Assembly (NCBI GenBank): GCA_035633255.1
Contig: DASQFD010000106.1
Span: 1 to 59,262 of the forward strand
From: DASQFD01 sp035633255
GTDB taxonomy: Bacteria; Actinomycetota; Actinomycetes; Actinomycetales; Dermatophilaceae
Length of the DNA: 59,262 bases
Direction of reading: 5' to 3'
This document shows, piece after piece, positions 55,883 through 59,262 of this stretch. The position numbers and the translations under genes are program-made. The notes below the pieces were generated by a model. That model saw nothing but the letters and a program-made list of their open reading frames with translations, was not told the origin of the DNA and ran no database searches. Each line of letters starts with the position of its first letter. Position 1 is the first letter of the stretch.

Positions 55883-56632
55883 GCGACCACCTCCTCCCCC
55901 TGCAGCCCGGTGCTGCGCTTTGGAGCGCAGCCCGAAGATCAACCGCGCGGGAAGCCCCGCCCCGTAGCAGGTGTGGCTGACTGACGCGTTCCCCGAGACA
56001 AGCGTGGACCTGGGCGGCACGTTGGGTTCGTAGGCGGAGATATGCACAACTCCGCGGCGCCGGCCGAGTTGCTAATGTCAACCGCTTGCCTGACATCCTC
56101 GGCCAGTCGGTCGAAGATGCCTTCGCTGCTTTGGTGGGGAGCGTGAGAACGGTAGAGACACACTCTCCTCGAGAGTCCTCCAATGGTTGAAGCTGTCTGT
56201 GTGGCTTTGGCATTGCTGGCACCTCCTCGCCCCTTAGGTGGCGATTTTTCAGGACCCGTGGTCAGGCGAGGTCGGGCTTGGCCAACGAATTGGGGCGGTC
56301 CCGATCAGGGCGGTGTCAGGACCGCTCTTCGACTACTGCTCGTTGCCCGTCAGCGCACCGACTCCATCGATGCGGGGCCTCTGAATTGACGGGCAGGCGT
56401 GTGCGCCGGGCCACTATCAGCACTTCGTCCCCAGCCCTGCCTGGGGGCGCGAAGTTATCCACAGGTGCCTGCTCGTCTCGCGGAGGCCGTTTCGGCATGT
56501 GATGGTGGTTCCCACTCAGCGACGCGACCGCAGCAAGGTCATTGGTGGAGTCGAGGGGACTGCAGAGATTTCGGCGTGCGTGTCCATGGCAGCGGGTTCG
56601 GACACGTTGGGTGGGTAGACCGAAGGAGAGCC
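55883..56632. other. Long region of the mobile element without a convincing gene
   Basis: 750 bases. Open frames on both strands (for example 56183-56389 plus and 55939-56163 minus) have no ribosome binding site or protein-like composition. It contains one perfect DnaA box TTATCCACA (56455-56463) and two promoter-free AT-richer patches. It may hold the decayed remains of a gene. Confidence 0.5.
56455..56463 (+). promoter_or_regulatory. Perfect consensus DnaA box TTATCCACA inside the mobile element
   Basis: A single exact match to the general bacterial DnaA box; isolated, so it may be chance or part of element replication control. Confidence 0.35.
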
Positions 56633-56761
56633 ATGCACCGCAGACCGTTGGCCGTCGTCCTCCTGCTCGCCTGCACCGTCGCGTTGGCCGCCTGCAACAG
56701 CGAGAGCCCTCGCCCGAGCAGCTCCGCCTCACGCACCCCAACACCGTCGTCTTCTGCGTAG
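56633..56761 (+). CDS. 42-residue lipoprotein
   Basis: MHRRPLAVVLLLACTVALAAC is a clean lipoprotein signal with lipobox LAAC; the mature part is only about 22 residues, rich in Ser, Pro and Thr. AGGAGAG lies 3-4 nt before the ATG. Such tiny surface lipopeptides in mobile elements can act in entry exclusion or as signalling precursors, but nothing in the sequence proves either. Confidence 0.65.
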   Translation: MHRRPLAVVLLLACTVALAACNSESPRPSSSASRTPTPSSSA

Positions 56762-56764
56762 GAA

Positions 56765-57137
56765 CTACCGCTGCGGCGTGTTGCGGATGTGACTTGAGAG
56801 GTGGTCGCGAGTCGTCGGGGTCGGCGTCGGGGCATCGCGGGTGGTCGCGGCCCACAGCCGGCGGCCGAGTGGGGACCGCCAGTAGCCGCGCTGGTGGGGC
56901 GTGCCAGCGGTGCCCTGCCAGCCAGAGGAGGGTTCCGCCGCCGATCTGGGTGAGGAAGACCAGGTAGGTCCCGGCGTCGGCACGGTTCTGCGCCGCCTCG
57001 CAGAGCAGGAAGATCCCGCCCATGGCGGCGGCGGCGATGCCGGTCACGCGCAGCAGGAGGCTGCCCAGCGCCCAGCCGACCGCTCCGACGAGCGCTACCC
57101 ATCCGAGCTGGGTGAGGATGGCGTTGAGAGTGCTCAT
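56765..57137 (-). pseudogene. Frameshifted small membrane protein of the mobile element
   Basis: The N-terminal frame (57137 leftward) encodes about three membrane helices (LGWVALVGAVGWALGSLLLR, AAAAMGGIFLLCEAAQ, YLVFLTQIGGGTLLWLAGHR). Its natural continuation YWRSPLGRRLWAATTRDAP lies in another frame that stops at 56765. One base too many in the G4 run at 56896-56899 (C4 on the coding strand) explains the switch. The combined product would be ~124 residues. This could be a true mutation, a phase-variable tract or a sequencing error. AGGAAACGAC before the ATG is a good ribosome binding site. Similar proteins occur beside conjugation genes in actinobacterial elements. Confidence 0.6.
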
Positions 57138-57202
57138 GTCGTTTCCTGACTGTCAGAGTCCCCGCTAGCGTTGGACCCGTGCCGTTCTCCACTGCTGCCA
57201 TA

Positions 57203-57240
57203 GTGTCGCATGTTTATCGTTGGTGTCGTATCGTGTCGCG
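57203..57240. repeat. Three helically phased GTGTCG direct repeats upstream of the Xis-like gene
   Basis: GTGTCGCAT (57203), GTGTCGTAT (57223) and GTGTCGCG (57233) start 20 and 10 bp apart, placing them on one face of the helix. Confidence 0.7.
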
Positions 57241-57255
57241 GGAAGAGCGTTTCTG

Positions 57256-57462
57256 ATGGCGACCGACAGGCTGGAGGAGCTGTTCGCGGTCTACGGCACC
57301 CACTTGAGCATCGAGGACCTCGCGGAGATCTTCGGTGTGGCCCCGCCGACGGTCTACCGGTGGCTGCGCACGGGGGTCATCCCTGCCTACAAGACCGGGA
57401 CGACCTGGGTGGTGCTGCGCGACGAGGTCCGGGACTGGATGGAGACCCAGCGCAACCAGTAG
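57256..57462 (+). CDS. Helix-turn-helix (MerR/excisionase-like) protein
   Basis: 68 residues. LSIEDLAEIFGVAPPTVYRWLRTGVIPAYKTGTTWVVLRDEVRDWM is a winged helix of the excisionase type. It could act as recombination directionality factor or as the element's transcription regulator. ATG at 57256 follows GGAAGAG. The phased repeats immediately upstream may be its own operator. Confidence 0.85.
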   Translation: MATDRLEELFAVYGTHLSIEDLAEIFGVAPPTVYRWLRTGVIPAYKTGTTWVVLRDEVRDWMETQRNQ

Positions 57463-57488
57463 CCGGACCGCAGACGTCCCCGCGGGGG

Positions 57489-58085
57489 CTGCCGAGGCGG
57501 GCCAGCGGGGCCCTGGCGGGTCGGTGGACGGTGGTGCTGGTGCTCCTGGCGGTGGCCGGCGTGGGCGGGTGCGCCGGCTCGGGCGTGAGCCAGGGGAGTG
57601 CGCCCGGTGCCCCGGCGCCCTCGTCGTCCTCCGCGCCCTTTCCAGCGGCCGCGTCGCCGGACCCGACCGCGGCAGAGCGCACCGAGACCCCTGACCCGCG
57701 GGGGTCGAACGACCTGGGCATGGAGCCGGCGACGCCCATGCCGGCACCGAGCTGGGACGGACGGTCCCGTGCGGCGGCGGTGACGGCGGCGCAGGAGGCC
57801 CTGCGACGGTTCGCCCGCCCTGGCTTGTCCCCGGCGCAGTGGCAGGACGGGCTGCGTCCGGTGCTCTCCGAGGCTGGCCGGCAGTGGTACCAGTACGTCG
57901 ACCCGGCGCAGGTGCCGGCGACGCAGGTCCGCCCGGGGGCGCGCCTGGTGGACGTCTCGAGCCCGTACCTGGCCGGCGTGGATGTGCCGACCGACGTGGG
58001 GGTGTACCGGGTGCTGTTGTCGCGGCTGGAGGCGGCCGCCCCGTGGAAGGTCGAGCGCTTCACCCCGCCGAAGGGGGTGCGGTGA
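57489..58085 (+). CDS. Lipoprotein of the mobile element, probable conjugation-associated
   Basis: About 198 residues. A hydrophobic signal ending in VAGVGGC (lipobox) is followed by a Ser/Pro/Ala-rich linker. A compact domain follows (AAQEALRRFARPGLSPAQWQ, RQWYQYVDPAQVPATQV, VGVYRVLLSRLEAAAPWKVERF) whose layout recalls NTF2/VirB8-like conjugation proteins. That resemblance is only by eye. The start is uncertain; CTG at 57489 would give a normal signal peptide, and no ATG or GTG fits as well. The stop overlaps the next start (GTGA), so it is co-translated with the wall hydrolase. Confidence 0.6.
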   Translation: MPRRASGALAGRWTVVLVLLAVAGVGGCAGSGVSQGSAPGAPAPSSSSAPFPAAASPDPTAAERTETPDPRGSNDLGMEPATPMPAPSWDGRSRAAAVTAAQEALRRFARPGLSPAQWQDGLRPVLSEAGRQWYQYVDPAQVPATQVRPGARLVDVSSPYLAGVDVPTDVGVYRVLLSRLEAAAPWKVERFTPPKGVR

Positions 58086-59262
58086 AGCGGGTTGTGGTCG
58101 CCGGGCTGCTGGCGGCCCCGGTGCTGACGTTCGGCGGCTGCACGGCGATGGCGCTCCTGGTCGGAGGCGCTGGCGGGGCCCGCGCCGACGAGTGCGGGTC
58201 GGGCGGCGCCGGCGTGGCGGCGGTGAGCACGACCTTCACCGACGGGCAGGTCTCCGGTCTGAGCGGCGAGCAGGCCGGGAATGCCGCCGTGATCGTCAAC
58301 GCCGGCCGCGCGCTGGGGGTCTCGCGTCGCGGGCAGACGATCGCGGTGATGACCGCGCTCGGCGAGTCCGGGCTTCGGGTGCTGGACCGGGGGGACCGGG
58401 TAGGGCCGGACTCCCGGGGGCTGTTCCAGCAGCGGGGGAACGGTGCGTGGGGGTCGTACGCGGACCGGATGGACCCGGCGGTCTCCTCGACCAACTTCTT
58501 CCGGGCCATGGTCAAGGTCACCGGCTGGGAGCAGATGCCACCGACGCTGGTGGCCAACGCGGTACAGCGCAACGCTGACCCCGGCTACTACGCCCAGTTC
58601 TGGGACGACGCGGTGGGCGTCGTTGAGGCGCTGGCCGGGACCACCGCGCGGGCTGTCACCGCAGACGCGGCGCTGCCCGCGAAGGCAGGCGCCAGCTTCG
58701 ACCTTGGGCCGGTTCGCCCGCAGACCCGGGCGCTGGTCGAGCAGGTGGCGCCGATGTTCGGCGTGACGACGGTCTACGGATTCCGGGAGGCGGACGCCCA
58801 CCCTGACCACCCCTCCGGGTTGGCGGCCGACCTGATGGTGGGCCTGTCCGCCGATGGGCACGCCCGAGGCACCCGGGTGGCGACCTACCTGCAGGCGCAC
58901 GCCGCCGGGCTGGGGGTCGCCTACGTCATCTGGGACCAGCGGATCTGGTCGGTGAAGCGGGCTGGGCAGGGGTGGCGCCCGATGGAGGACCGCGGCTCTC
59001 CGACGCAGAACCACAAGGACCACGTGCACGTGACCGTGTCCGGGGATGCCAGCAGCGGGTCGCTCCCGGCGGGCAGCGGCTGCGTCACCGACCAGGACCC
59101 GGCCGGGCCGGTGGTGTCCGGCGGGTGGGCTCGCCCGGCCGACGGGCCGGTCACCTCGGGTTTCGCGATGCGGTATCACCCGACGCGGCACGTCTACCGG
59201 CGGCACGAGGGTGACGACATCGGGGCTCCGTGCAACGCGCCGATCTACGCGGCCCGCGCGGG
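58082..59262 (+). CDS. Multi-domain peptidoglycan hydrolase (lytic transglycosylase-like, M15-like and M23 domains), runs off right edge
   Basis: At least 393 residues with no stop in the window. After a membrane segment (residues ~4-35) comes a lysozyme-like domain with catalytic candidate E95 (TALGESGLRV, GLFQQR, Y169-Y170 region). A peptidase M15/ARB_07466-like domain follows (H240/H243/S245/D250 in AHPDHPSGLAAD; H311, H314, H316 in NHKDHVHV). An M23 endopeptidase domain begins at ~349, where H375 and D379 fit HxGxD in RRHEGDDIGAP. The protein would open the cell wall for a conjugation channel. It is translationally coupled to the lipoprotein before it. Confidence 0.88.
   Translation, partial: MKRVVVAGLLAAPVLTFGGCTAMALLVGGAGGARADECGSGGAGVAAVSTTFTDGQVSGLSGEQAGNAAVIVNAGRALGVSRRGQTIAVMTALGESGLRVLDRGDRVGPDSRGLFQQRGNGAWGSYADRMDPAVSSTNFFRAMVKVTGWEQMPPTLVANAVQRNADPGYYAQFWDDAVGVVEALAGTTARAVTADAALPAKAGASFDLGPVRPQTRALVEQVAPMFGVTTVYGFREADAHPDHPSGLAADLMVGLSADGHARGTRVATYLQAHAAGLGVAYVIWDQRIWSVKRAGQGWRPMEDRGSPTQNHKDHVHVTVSGDASSGSLPAGSGCVTDQDPAGPVVSGGWARPADGPVTSGFAMRYHPTRHVYRRHEGDDIGAPCNAPIYAARA

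Noticed and set aside
56183..56389. A 68-residue plus-strand frame in the mobile element
   Set aside because: No ribosome binding site and no family resemblance; composition does not match neighbouring real genes.

Overview
The window is chromosomal DNA of a very high-GC actinobacterium. Gene order (gltX with tRNA-Gln/Glu; ndgR-leuCD-hupB; smc-ftsY; amt-glnK-glnD-ffh; rpsP-khpA-rimM-trmD-rplS-lepB-rnhB-yraN-yifB), a HupB with a lysine-rich tail, Zn-ribbon L28 and L32, an F420 gene (cofC) and two WS/DGAT acyltransferases fit the Micrococcales. I lean to the Intrasporangiaceae/Ornithinimicrobiaceae neighbourhood, but without a database search this is only an inference.

Layout. 1-509 holds the start of a membrane-anchored endonuclease/exonuclease/phosphatase gene running off the left edge. 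706-2221 is an IS110-family element with a long 5' non-coding end of the kind that encodes bridge RNA. 2280-5937: SGNH hydrolase, FAH-family enzyme, gltX, tRNA-Gln, tRNA-Glu. 6053-7239: divergent MerR regulator and DUF4188 gene. 7380-11167: ndgR divergent from leuCD, then hupB. 11214-18669: cofC, plsC-gpsA, a Cys/Met-metabolism PLP enzyme, ddl, a DUF3515 lipoprotein, a stand-alone Lrp-type sensor domain, thiL, rpmB. 18984-30974: a conserved housekeeping run (fakA-like, recG, rsmD, coaD, yceD, rpmF, rnc, mutM, acyP, chorismate mutase, smc). 31076-35602: signal peptidase, small membrane protein, M13 peptidase, ftsY. 35766-41693: nitrogen-control group amt-glnK and glnD, then ffh. 41733-45770: two WS/DGATs flanking an amidohydrolase. 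46068-54165: the rpsP-trmD translation operon, a FetB-like permease, rplS, lepB, rnhB, DUF2469, yraN, yifB.

From about 54165 to the right edge the sequence changes. yifB (comM) is cut near its 3' end by an integrated element. The element starts with a large serine integrase in a less GC-rich coding style. It continues with small hypothetical genes, a 42-residue lipoprotein, a frameshifted membrane protein, an Xis-like HTH protein behind phased direct repeats, a lipoprotein, and a multi-domain peptidoglycan hydrolase that runs off the edge. This looks like the left arm of an integrative conjugative element.

Two signals run through the whole window. First, the octamer CGGCATAC (either strand) occurs about 32 times by hand count, against roughly 2 expected from composition. 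It shows no strand bias and no copies in the IS or the integrated element. Second, some 15-20 genes have a -10-like hexamer (TANNNT or close) exactly 6-7 nt before an ATG or GTG, the signature of leaderless transcripts. This spacing decided several start codons below.
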